From assembly GCA_025769875.1 (NCBI GenBank), contig JAGFNK010000291.1, forward strand, positions 1 to 64,000: DNA of 64,000 nt. The letters run 5' to 3'. The translations under genes were made by a program, and so were the position numbers. Below, piece by piece: positions 21,600 to 31,966 of the stretch (the stretch's first letter is position 1; the number at the start of each line of letters is the position of its first letter). The notes beneath the pieces were generated by a model. It searched no databases. It worked only from the letters and a program-made list of their open reading frames with translations, and was not told the origin of the DNA. This DNA is from Russula earlei. Lineage: Eukaryota > Basidiomycota > Agaricomycetes > Russulales > Russulaceae.

Positions 21600-24535
21600 A
21601 TGTATTTGTAGCAAGACTCAATTCAATCAAAGTTCCTGTTCAAATATGCACTAGTGGATGAAGGGCCAATCTCACTGCTCTACTCGATAGTGGGGCAACC
21701 AACAATTTCATCCACAAGAATATCATCATTCGTTATAAACTTCCAGTTACCACTCTACAAAAGCCAAAGGTCATGCGCAATGTAGATGGTACTCACAACA
21801 AAGCAGGAACTGTCACCGAAGCAGTTGATCTTTACATTCAATTTAAAGGACAAGAACATCGAATGCACTTCTATATCACTGAAATATCAACTGATGACAT
21901 GCTTCTTGGCTTCCCATTCCTCTGTGCTACCAACCCTGCTGTTGATTGGACCAAAGGAACCCTTGAGGATACTGTTGTAGCCTCTACTTGGGATGCCGAC
22001 AAATGGATCAAGTGACTTCCTATACCCCCACGCTTTGATCCTACTCCAATCAGAGTAGCAAAGATCAGCACTTCTACCCAATTAGCTGCACAAGCAGCTG
22101 ATCAAGACATGAAGGACTGGAAGGATTTAGTTCCTCCTGATTATCATCACTTTGAAAGGCTCTTTTCTGAAGAAGCCTCTCATCACTTTCCTACTTCCAA
22201 AACTTGGGATCATGCCATAGACCTAATCCCTGATGCTCCATCTACACTCAATTGCAAGATTTACCCTCTTGCACCAGTGGAACAACAGGCCCAAGATGAA
22301 TTCCTAAAGGAACATTTGGAAAAAGGATATATATGTCCTTCAAAGTCACCATATGCCTCTCCTTGCTTCTTTGTAGGAAAGAAAGACAGCAAATGACGTT
22401 ACGTCCAAGACTATAGACATCTTAACGCAATAACTGTTGAAAACAAAACCCCTCTTCCTCTCATTCCTGAAATCATCACTCGCTTAGGAAGTAAACAATA
22501 CTTCACTAAGTTCAACATACGATGGGGTTATAACAACATACACATCAAAGACGGTGACCAATGGAAGGCAGCATTTAAAACAAACAAGGGCTTATTTGAA
22601 CCCATGGTGATGACCTTTGGTCTCACTAATGCTCCTGCCACCTTCCAATCTATGGTCAATGATATTTTTAGAGAGGAACTCAATCACCATGATATGGAGT
22701 TTCACATCTACATGGACAATGGCATCATTGCTACACAAGCATCTAAAGGATAGGAGTATCACAAAGACCTTGTTACTCGCATCTTTAAGAAGCTTCAAGA
22801 TAATGACCTCTTCCTTAAACCTGAGAAATGTCAATTCCACAAAGAAGAAATTGACTATCTTGGTGTCATTATTGGCAAAGGAATGATCAAGATGGACCCA
22901 ATCAAAGTCAAGGGAATTCATGATTGGAAAGCCCCTACCAATCTACATGAGCTATGCTCTTTCCTTGGATTTGGGAACTACTCTTACAACTTCATTCCAA
23001 AATATTCAGATATCGTTCAACCCCTAGTCTGGCTCACTAAGAAGAACAAACCTTGGGTCTGGGATAATTACACAGAATCTTTGTTCAATATTCTCAAAAA
23101 TATCTTCACTCAGTGCCCCGTTCTTCGCAACCCAGACTTCAACAAACCTTTCATTGTGGATGCTGATGCCTCTTCTTTTGCTCTGGGAGCCACTATATCT
23201 CAGCAATTTGAAGATGGTATCCATCCTCTGTTATATTTTTCAAGATCTCTACTACCAGCAGAAAGGAACTACAATATCCATGACAGAGAACTACTTGCTA
23301 TAGTATCTGTCCTTAAAGAATATTGACACTGGCTACTTGGGGCACATCATGAAGTAACTATTCGCACAGATCATGCCAATCTGGCCTACTTCTGCAAACC
23401 TCAGGACCTTTCACCATGTCAAGCAAGGTGGATGGCCCTTCTCGAGGAATACAACTTCAAATTGATGATTATCCCCGGAAAGTCCAACACTGTTGCCAAT
23501 ATTCTATCATGACGACCTGATCACAAAGGAGAAAACATCCATAACAAAGCTATCACACTCCTACCTGATCATGTCTTCAATGAGCACTTGCAAATGGCAA
23601 ATGTCCCTGAAGCTCATGCTCCTACCCTTAACTGTACCTTTGGCAATAACCAGGAAGCTTTTGCACACAAGGCTTACTCACACAAGTCACTCCCCTTACG
23701 TACTTACCTACCTGATGACCCCGTTTTACAATGGGAAGTCTTGAAGGAAGTCCATGATTCCCCCGTGGGAGGACACCCTGGCATTGCTAACACCTGGGAT
23801 CTTATAAGAAGGAAATATGAAGGACCTAGACTCCATCTCTTCATGGAAGAATATGTCAAGGGATGCACTAAGTGTCAAGAATCTAAAACCATCACCACCC
23901 TGAAACATGCGCCACTACAACCATTTGATACAAACATGTCAGCTGGCCCCTTTCAATATGTTTCAATGGACCTTATCACAGATCTTCCAAAGTCCGGATC
24001 ATATGATTCCATTCTCACCATCGTTGATCAAGGCTGTTCAAAGGCTGCAAAGTTTATCCCCTGTAATAAAACCATAGATGGTCTGGGCATTGCCATCAAG
24101 TACCTGGCTAATCTATTTCCATGGTTCGGAATTCCCAAGAGAATTATCTCTGACAGGGACCCCCCCTTTCAAAGGAAACTTCGCCAGGGCCATCTGTAAA
24201 GCCACAGGGATCAAACAAAATTTGAGCACCGCCTTTCACCCATGAACAGATGGACAAACCGAGTGGATGAACCTCTGGATAGAGACTTATCTAAGGGAAT
24301 TTGTAAACGGATGACAAAATGATTGGCACACACTACTTCCTATCACTGAGTTCGCTCACAATACTTGGTGACATGAGGGCACCAGGCACACACCACACGA
24401 ACTTCTCCTTGGTTTCAATCCAACTGCCAAATGGACAACTATGGACATATCTGTTCCTGAGGCTGAAACACGTCTCAAAATCATGGAACAGGTATGATCC
24501 AGGGCACAGGAGGAACTTCTGAAACATATCAAACC
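21600..24535 (+). pseudogene. Gypsy family 1 Pol (protease-RT-RNase H-integrase), inactivated
   Basis: The aspartic protease motif LLDSGATNNFI is at about 21682-21714. RT begins around KGYICPSKSPYASP (22320-22360), and its catalytic box reads YMDN at 22709-22720 instead of YxDD. RNase H has VDADASSFALGA (23157-23190) and AERNYNIHDRELLAIV. Integrase has an HHCC zinc finger (GGHPGIAN...GCTKCQES, 23766-23885) and core SMDLITDLP...VDQG...FGIPKRIISDRDPPF (23965-24175). Multiple in-frame stops plus the changed RT box mean that no active enzyme is encoded. No chromodomain is seen before the truncating LTR. Confidence 0.85.
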
Positions 24536-24546
24536 ATCAGAAGAAC

Positions 24547-25155
24547 TGTTGTGAATTACCCCCTTGGTGGTTCATCCCTACCTTTTTTTTTTTACTATTG
24601 TTCTTTTTCTGTCACCCTCATCCTCTTGGTTACCGTTTCACCCCTTGATGCTGGTAAACTCCTATTGTGTTTCACCTATTGTGTTTCATCTATTGTTCAA
24701 GCTCCTTTTGCTACTGGTTTAGTGTTATCTATTGTTCTGCATATGGTACTGTACAGCCTTGCTAGATACAGTATTTAAGCACCTGTAAAAGCTGAGGAAT
24801 GCCCCAAGCTTAGCTTTGTCCCATTTCCTGTCGCATCCCTTTGTCCTGTATCCTCTCTCAAATCACAACTTGTTTGTGCTGGCTCCTACCTTGCTTGACA
24901 TCAACACACTAAGGAGGAACCCTTGCGCCCCTCTTACCCTTCTCTTGCTCTATCATTGTCCTCCTCTTCTGTGAAAGTGAAACCAGAAGATCGACTCTGT
25001 CTGCAGACTGAGTCATTGTCTGACTCAGCCTTGAGACGCTAAACCTTTGATCCAGTCTCCTTGAGCCGGCCCCACTGAACCCCTTGAACCAAGTCACAGG
25101 AACTTGGCCCCATTGAACCTTGAGCTAACGCTCTTATGGCCATGATGCCGTAACA
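24547..25155 (+). mobile_element. 5' LTR of a gypsy family 2 copy (609 bp)
   Basis: TGTTGTGAATTACCCC...GATGCCGTAACA. It is homologous along its length to the LTRs at 49161-49777 and 56982-57645 and, inverted, 55109-55718. A TATA-like TACAGTATTTAAGCACC lies at about 24765. It is followed directly by internal gypsy family 2 sequence, so it is a 5' LTR and not a solo. Confidence 0.8.
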
Positions 25156-25739
25156 CAAGCTAAGCTTCTCTTACTCCATTCTGGAGATCAACCTCAAATT
25201 ACCACCAAACCACTGGATCTGCGTCCAACCTAGACCCTCCCCTGATCTCCCTCAACATGGTGTAGGAACTGCCACCTGGGACAGCTTCCACACCTTCCTC
25301 TGCTACGTTACCACTGAAAACAATGAAGAACTACCTGTTGAATTCATCAACAACCGCTGGTTCGAGCTACAACTCAGAAGAGGACAGCTCTACACCCATC
25401 AAGACCTAGAACTTATCAGAAACAGCCTTGGACTAGGCTACTGGAGGGAAAACAACCCTCTTTACAAACCCCCATCAGAAACAGAAGCCTCTTCTACAGA
25501 AGGCAACCCCCCTGAACCAGGAAATACCACTGAAACTCAGACACCCTTTGAATCCCCTGCGTTAGAATCAGAGGACCTCCCTGAAACCCAGGAACCCACC
25601 GAACCACCAGAACCCCAAACACCCTCAGAATCCCCAGAGCCCACTATGGCAGCACAAGCCCCACAAGCTGCTCCAGCCCCCCAAGTTGCTGCACAACCAG
25701 TCATAGCACCACAGGCTGTCCAAGGAACCAATGGATCCC
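25156..25739 (+). pseudogene. Gypsy family 2, leader and N-terminal Gag region, truncated by a Harbinger insertion
   Basis: The frame PLVEFINNRWFELQLRRGQLYTH-like (about 25335-25400), GLGYWRENNPL, then Glu/Pro-rich sequence ending at TNGSL, parallels 49800-50405 of the complete copy. The match stops exactly at TTA (25740-25742), where the Harbinger TIR begins. The rest of this copy is not found on the other side within the window. Confidence 0.75.
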
Positions 25740-25982
25740 TTAGGCCCCATACAGCAACCAAGATTTCTTGAAACTTGAACTTGGAACTTGAATTTTGGGA
25801 TTAGCTGGGTGTGACAGGTGTGACAGGTGTGATGACAGTGACATGTCATATGATTAACTAATATCAGTTGTCTTTGTCTGTTAACTGTAATTCACATATT
25901 TGCATATGTGATGTCATGTAATGACTTGGGCTCGGGAACAATTGGCATGTCAATCTTTCTACCCCCACCTCCACCACCCCAT

Positions 25983-28077
25983 ATGATGCAGACCCGCTCA
26001 TCAATAAGTCCAGATTCCATGGAAGGAAGTCTAATCTCAGAAAGTAACAAGGCTATATGGACAACTGAAGAGGAAGCTGCATTTCTACTGTTCCTTGTTG
26101 AGCGGAAACAAGAAGGAAACATGACCTCCAATGCCATGTTCAAGGACCTTACCTTCAACCAAGCAGCCAATTCTATTAAGCCCATGCATGAGAAGGGTCC
26201 TATTAAGACTGGACCTATGTGCAAATCAAAATGGCAAAGGGTACAAAATTTTTTTGCTTTGCCATATCATGCAGCTAACATCATCTACTACTAGATGAAG
26301 AAGGAGCACTTGGTAATCATTGCTCTCAGGAATGAGTCCGGGGTTGGGCACCTATGGACCAATGAGAATGGAATTGTTGTTCCACCTGAAATGGAATTGG
26401 TGTGGAGTGATCTAGTCAAGGTGCATACATAACATCTAATTTGTCAATGCCATCTGATCATTAGTAGAATAATCAAGAATACAAGAAGTACAGGGATAAA
26501 GGCTGGCCACATCACAGCATCATGACATCTCTGATGCCATCAAGTGCAAGAGGCCAACATTCATATCAGGGCACGCAGTCGACAGCCCATTTTACTCCCC
26601 CTCAGTCATCTGTGTCGCTGTCCCCCAATCCCAATTTGTTTGAACATCAAAGCAGGGACTCCTTGTCATCTCTGGCGCCAGATTGCTCTTCCTCCTCATC
26701 CAGTGTCCTTCATTCCAAATGCAAAGTATCTCAGGTCAAGGATGTCGCCTCCGAAACATCTTCCTCATTTACCAAAAAACTCAAGTCTGATTCCATGGCA
26801 GTTGCTGTCCACGGCATGCAGTCAACCATGAAGAGGTTTGCCGATAACTTCAACTCAACCATGCATGCATTCATTGCTTTGTCCCCACCCCCAATGTTGC
26901 TGGCACTCCCCCCACTCCCAATGCCGCTGGCACTCCCCTCAAACCCAGCCCCAGCCCCACCTCTGGCCATGCATATGCCACCTTCAAATGACATCATAAC
27001 TATCTCGGCACTTCCCGAGACCACCTGTCGGTCACTGTTACGAACCAAGGCCAGGTCCTGGCCGAAGATTGTCCTATTTCACTCAAGAGAGACCTCTCTC
27101 ACTTTGCGTTGCCGACTCCCTTCCATTTTCTGGGCTATCCCTCCTGCAGTACAAGATATTACTATTGCAAAGACACTATAACACGACCAGGCACCCGTTT
27201 CCTAATCGGGTAATCATCGCGTGGCAGCCACATGGCCACCCAGCCACCAAGGACCCAAAACAGTGGCACAAACTCTTAGAAACTGTTGCATAAATCATCT
27301 GACATCATCAAGGCTCCAATGACATCATGGCTGACTGAGTGACTCCACAGTGACCTCATAGGCTCACTAAGCGCTCCACAGTGACATCATAATGATGTCA
27401 TCGCTCCACAATGATCAGTAATGCACTCAGTAAGCCTGAAACTTGACACAAGCAAGTTTATGCCTCTGTAGTCCTATTGGATGGTACCAAAGAGTCTAGA
27501 ATAGTTCCAGTTCTTTGTAATCGACCCTGTACACTGTATATAAGCCCCAATGAAGCATGGCAGTCGTCAGACTGTCCATTTGTGATACTCTCATCTTCCT
27601 GGGTACTCCCCTGCGACTGCTCAGTCTAAAGTCCTCCCTCATCCTCAAGGTACTCTTCAACAACCGCCTTGTTTAAAGCCCCTCACTGCACTGGCCTCTA
27701 CTCTTCGCCTCTGTCTCTTGCAACACGTACCAGTCCCCATCTGGTACCTTCTAGTCATTTGGCTCGTCCTCCTGTTCAACGCCGTTTACACTGTGTACCG
27801 TCTGTTCCAACCCTTGCCCACCTGCTCCTGAGTCCTTAGTGATCAGCAGTACGTGTCTTGACAGTCACTGGCAATTCAACATCTTACCAAGGATATTGAA
27901 CTGAATGGTGAATGGCTCTCCATGGATGATGTTGTCCCTGTGATCAATATCTTGGGATCTTGTGAGATCGTGCGCATAGACAGTTATATTGTGCTTATGA
28001 CTAATGGGTCAGTGTTGTCCCGCGAGATTGCATGCAACTACATCAAGGATCTATTGGAGAAGGCCAGGACGTCCTGA
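25983..28077 (+). pseudogene. Harbinger Myb/SANT-like DNA-binding protein, split by a solo LTR
   Basis: Exon 1 (from 25983) reads AIWTTEEEAAFLLFLVERK...MTSNAMFKD...KSKWQRV, a Myb/SANT-like (Myb_DNA-bind_3 type) trihelix. It ends at a GT donor near 26236. A second exon begins at about 26295, and a third carries GWPHHSIMTSL and a Ser/Pro-rich region up to CRSL at 27036. After the LTR and one copy of GTCAC the same frame continues with AIQHLTKDIELNGEWLSMDD...KDLLEKARTS and stops at 28077. The homologue at 60286-61537 has the matching CRTLAVQHL join, confirming the split. In PIF/Harbinger elements this protein helps target the transposase to the ends. Confidence 0.75.
27036..27863. mobile_element. 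Solo LTR (828 bp), TSD GTCAC
   Basis: TGTTACGAACCAAGGCC...GTGTCTTGACA, flanked by GTCAC at 27031-27035 and 27864-27868. Homologous copies are at 37708-38471 (partial), 39381-39598 (partial) and 41301-42130. It has the promoter-like CACTGTATATAAGCCCC at about 27530. Confidence 0.85.
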
Positions 28078-28181
28078 CTGTAGTTGTACTTCTACAGTAG
28101 TCACCCATCACATGCATGTATCGTAATTTGTTGAATGCCATGAAGTGTTCTTTCATTTTCTGAAAACATGTGGATGTGTCT

Positions 28182-28484
28182 GAACTAAATACCTGCTGCA
28201 CGATCCTCAAGTGTTTTCTGATACTGCTCCCGCATCTTACCTGCAATCCTGTCTTGCCTGATATTTGCTTGCTCCCTCTCATAGCGCGTCACTACCCCTC
28301 TTCCCAGTTCACCAGCCACTTCATGATGACCCATCTGAGGGTCTACCCTGTCATCAAATACATTGATCTCACTGTGATCATAATGGTGAATAAAATTGTG
28401 AAGGGCTGCAAGTGCCGATGGGATGTGCGCTTGAATGTCCATGTTATACTCAGGACTTTCATGCCTTTCATCTCTAGTACCTCT
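28182..28484 (-). pseudogene. C-terminal part of a Harbinger (DDE_Tnp_4-type) transposase
   Basis: The minus strand reads IQAHIPSALAALHNFIHHYD...FDDRVDPQMGHHEVAGELG...YEREQANIRQDRIAG. It is homologous to the end of the transposase at 61754-63048 (VPCALAALHNLIRAYD). Everything upstream of this, including the catalytic residues, is replaced by the long-TIR fragment at 28485. Confidence 0.7.
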
Positions 28485-28994
28485 CTCCTGTATATAAAAA
28501 CACCCTAGCTACTCTGTAGTAGAAAGAGTTCAGAATAGGACCCCTCTTTGCAACCCACTCCTCTCTGTCTCTGAAAAACAAGAAGGATGGTCAGAATCGA
28601 GAGGCGAGAGGGGTGATGAGTGGCTGGCCACAACTCCAATCGCACTGGAAACAACGTTGCACACCACAACACTTGAGTCAAAAACACTATGGGGCTGCCT
28701 CAAGACAGCCCATGGGTACAACATGAGGGAAAAATAATAGATATTGACCATGATTTTGAGTTGTAATTCATCTAATACACATGTGGAGGTGGCTTGAGTC
28801 CAGCTCCACCAATTCTCACTCAAATCTCATGAAAACAATGGGGCTGCCTAGCCCTCATTCAGGCGATTCAGGGACAATAAGTTTCATATGAATTGAAGCT
28901 GTTTTGAAGGAGATATTCATCCTGCATGTTTGAGGGGGTTTCTGCGCTGATTTGGGTGGAATTCAGGCTCCACCAAGTGCGCTGAAAATGGCAA
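28485..28994 (-). mobile_element. One end (510 bp) of the long-TIR element
   Basis: It matches 63237-63748 in reverse: the TIR, 70 bp of inner DNA and the last codons of the Gag-like gene. It ends GAAAATGGCAA at 28994 followed by TA. The partner end is absent, so this is a truncated or recombined copy. Confidence 0.75.
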
Positions 28995-29916
28995 TAATAG
29001 ACCAATGTGATATATTTGATTGAGTGTGCAATGTGTAGGCATGCAGTGTCCAAATGCATGTGCTGTGAATGCACATGGGAATTGCTAGATAAGATTAACC
29101 AAGGCACTCAGTATTGTGCACATAAGTGATCATTGTAATGTATTACCTAGAGAAGATTAAGCAAGGCATGTATCTAGGTATGAGTCCACTGTGCATATGT
29201 GATATAACAAAGTAACATACCTCAGTATCATATGCATAAGTGATTACTGAGAGGAAAGATAACTACTGTTTAAGTAAATAAGTCTGCAGGCTATGCAAGC
29301 CTGTGATTGTAGGTAACTCAAGTGATCAAAGGTAAATCATGGCTGATCATCAGCTGTGCTATCTATGAGACAAGATGTAAACTATCCAGATCACTAACTA
29401 AGATCACATTACAAATATATCAATCAAAAAGATCTCTCAATTGCCATTGCATGCACACCATCAACATTAATTGCCTGTGATCTTATCTCCATCACACATA
29501 CAGTCATATGTGGGCAATCATGACAGAATCTCTTGTGATTCAAACTTGTCTCTTCACTCAAACAGCTCTTCAGGCTTGAGTACTGACATGGCTAGTTACC
29601 ATGACAGGATCAGTTTGAATTTCACACTGGAAATGAAATCCAAAAATGGGATGTGGCAAGTCATGTACAAATCACAATAACACATATTTGGCAGCCGAAA
29701 AATACCCCCCGCAGCTGCTAGGTATTCCAACGCCATTGAGAAATCTAATAAGCGTCAACCGGTCACATAGGTGGGTGGATCAATAAATCTGCAATAAATG
29801 CTACGATACTGGAGGGGGAGGGACAGTGACAATGCACACCGACATAAGTATAACATCGTGATAAGGGTATCCCGCCAAAGAGCAACAAGGGAGTAATAAA
29901 TACAGACATTTATGAT
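28995..29916. other. Gene-free stretch, CpG-poor to about 29.7 kb, then unique
   Basis: 28995 to about 29690 is A/T-rich, CpG-poor and rich in TGATCA- and GTGCAT-type short motifs, probably an old repeat. I could not place it in a family. From about 29700 CpG returns; this part is likely the 3' flank of the zinc-finger gene. Confidence 0.35.
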
Positions 29917-31966
29917 CTATGCTGCCTCAATTTCACGCTTGACCCATGGCGTCATCGCACCCTTGCCGCTACTGGCTTCAGCGGCATCAACTGCCTGCGA
30001 GCAAGTCAGCTTCAGGGTCATCCACCTCCGCCTCAAGTTCTCCCTCTGCATCACTCTCCCCTTCCCCACTAGAGAGGGGGAGGGGCAGCTTGGATGATGG
30101 CAGCTGTACCTGTGAGCCGTTCCGCTGGGGATGAGCTGTAAGGGGAAGAGGGGAACGACTGTGCGAACGGGAGGACGGGCCAGAGTGCGCGGCGTCGCCC
30201 TTGGGTCGAGCGACTGTAACGGAAGATGAGTTGCTGCGCGGCGAGACGGCGTCCCGTTCGCGAGCTTCCAAGGGTCCCTCCATATGGTTGCGGAGGTTGG
30301 GACGGTGGAGGGTTGGAGACAACCACGGTGTCGGTGCGGCTAATTGAGCGGTCTGTCCCTTGCGATGCGGAGGTCCCATGCACACGGTCGCGTTCTTGGA
30401 TAGGTGCGTGAGTACGGGGCTGCACGAATGATGCGGTTTGGGAATGAGGATCCAGCGTGCCGCGACGCTCAACCCGCTTCATTTTCTTACGACAACGGTC
30501 GCAAACTGTTCCCGGACCCTCAGGCCCAGGGCCCCATTTCTCGACACACTTTCCATCTTTATATCGCCCTGGAAGGCCACATTGCCGGCAAATGCGTTGA
30601 CCCTTGTCGTTCACAGCTGGGAATCCACCAGGGGGTAGAGAAGGATGACTAGCCGCTCCAGTAACAGACCGAGCCGATGTAGCGGTAGACACAGGAGTTC
30701 CCTCTGAAAAGGCCATGAGTTTCGGATGATCAAAGACTGCTGATGCTCCATACCATTCGCCTTGGGCTTTTTCCCGGGCGGGCCCGTTACGGGAGGAGCA
30801 AAAATATGAGTTTGGAGAGTTTGATACTGACCGTGGGGCTGGGACTGAGGCGGTGGCTGGGTCGTGGATGTGATTGCGGGGCTGACGATATTAGGCTGCG
30901 GCGCCGTGTCACGGCGGATGGTGTGAGGGGAGCGATGATCAGGCGAACTTGACGGTCGGATAGTGGACACGGGCCGGTAATAGGAAGGAGGCACACTGTA
31001 TGCATGTGTAGGTTGAGGAGATGACGGGGATGCACGTTTGTTGTCTGTAGCTTCGAGAAGCAGTTCGTCTAGTGACATGGACGAGCTTCGGCTTCGTGTG
31101 GGAGAATGGGAGAGGGATGGGGACTGGTCACGACGCTCGAGGCGGCGGCCGCGTGCGAAAGGTTGTTGCGCGGAGTAAGCAGGGTGTAGGTGGTGATTCA
31201 TTTCAGGCGTGCTGTATGAAGGCGGTGCTTGGGTGTGTATGCGCGAGGACTACGGTGCAGGGATTAGCACGCCGCACGCGATGGGGGTGTGGCAGATACG
31301 TACCTCGATGGGATGTCGGACGACACGGTCTGTGCGAAGGCGCTTAGGAGGGGGAGCATCCTCAGCATTGTCATCGCGATGACGCACTCGAGCGGGAAGG
31401 CTGGCGGGGCCGGAAGGCTGGGGGAATGTCTGCGAAGCGACAACAGGAACACGAGGGGCTGACTGGTGAGAGCGGTGTGGTTGGTACGCTGGGAGGGGAT
31501 TGAATGATGGCTTGATGGAAGGGTCACGGAGCTGTTGGGAGAAATGGGAGCGAGCGTCCGAGATGTGGACTTCGGATGCCTGAAGGTAGCGGTCGAGGTC
31601 GAACCAAGCTTCGGATATAGCACGCATGCGTGATTCGGCAGATTCACGCGCTACCTTCTCAGCCTCCAGGTGTGATTGGAGGTCCATAATGGCCCTGACT
31701 GCAGGTTCTGGATAAACAGAGGGTGGAGAGGGAGCATCACCCGTAGCAGCCACTGAGGTATGTGGGGGTTTGAGAAGAGCGAGAGTCTGCTCTGCTCGTT
31801 CATAGCGGGCTCTAGCAACGGCCAGATCTTTGGACAGGGTCTCATTATCTGCGAGGACTGTTGAGAGTATGAGAGCCAGCTGAGAGGGGGAAGTGTTGGA
31901 GTGGGTATTGTTATTGTTGTTGGCGTTATTACTAAGCTGGGGAGGGGGAGCTGGGGAGTGGGACAT
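29917..31966 (-). CDS. GATA-like C2C2 zinc-finger protein with N-terminal coiled coil (putative transcription regulator)
   Basis: Exon 1 is 31966-31304 (start MSHSPAPPPQLS). It carries an Asn run, heptad-rich helices (LADNETLSKDLAVARARYERAEQ; LEAEKVARESAESRMRAISEAWFDLDRYL) and a basic PPPKRLRTDR likely to be a nuclear signal. A 54-bp intron (31303-31250) leads to a disordered Ser/Pro/Gln exon. A further intron (donor GTATGG, acceptor TTTTCAG near 30710) leads to the finger exon: CRQC, a conserved GRYKDGKCVEKWGPGP loop, and CDRC (30590-30492), followed by RKKMKRVERR. The spacing of about 25 residues between the two CxxC pairs is longer than in classic GATA fingers. An acidic segment and the end VKREIEAA follow, stop at 29917. 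The last two joints (near 30290 and 29990) are uncertain. DNA binding is inference from the finger. Confidence 0.7.

Larger units (their letters stand above)
20004..24546 (+). mobile_element. Decayed Ty3/gypsy element (family 1), no LTRs seen
   Basis: Gag, protease, RT, RNase H and integrase follow in gypsy order on the plus strand. Frames are broken by in-frame stops (for example TGA in 21650-21665, 22390-22400, 23320-23330, 23505-23515, 24235-24320 and TAG near 22752) and at least one 1-bp shift at about 20470. The left edge is the long-TIR element and the right edge is an LTR of another family at 24547, so both LTRs are missing or displaced. Confidence 0.85.
25743..28484. mobile_element. 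PIF/Harbinger element (copy 2), right end lost
   Basis: Left TIR GGCCCCATACAGCAACC follows TTA. It holds a plus-strand Myb/SANT-like gene and, convergent to it, the 3' part of a minus-strand transposase. It is broken by a solo LTR (27036-27863) and cut off at about 28485 by a piece of the long-TIR element. Confidence 0.75.
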
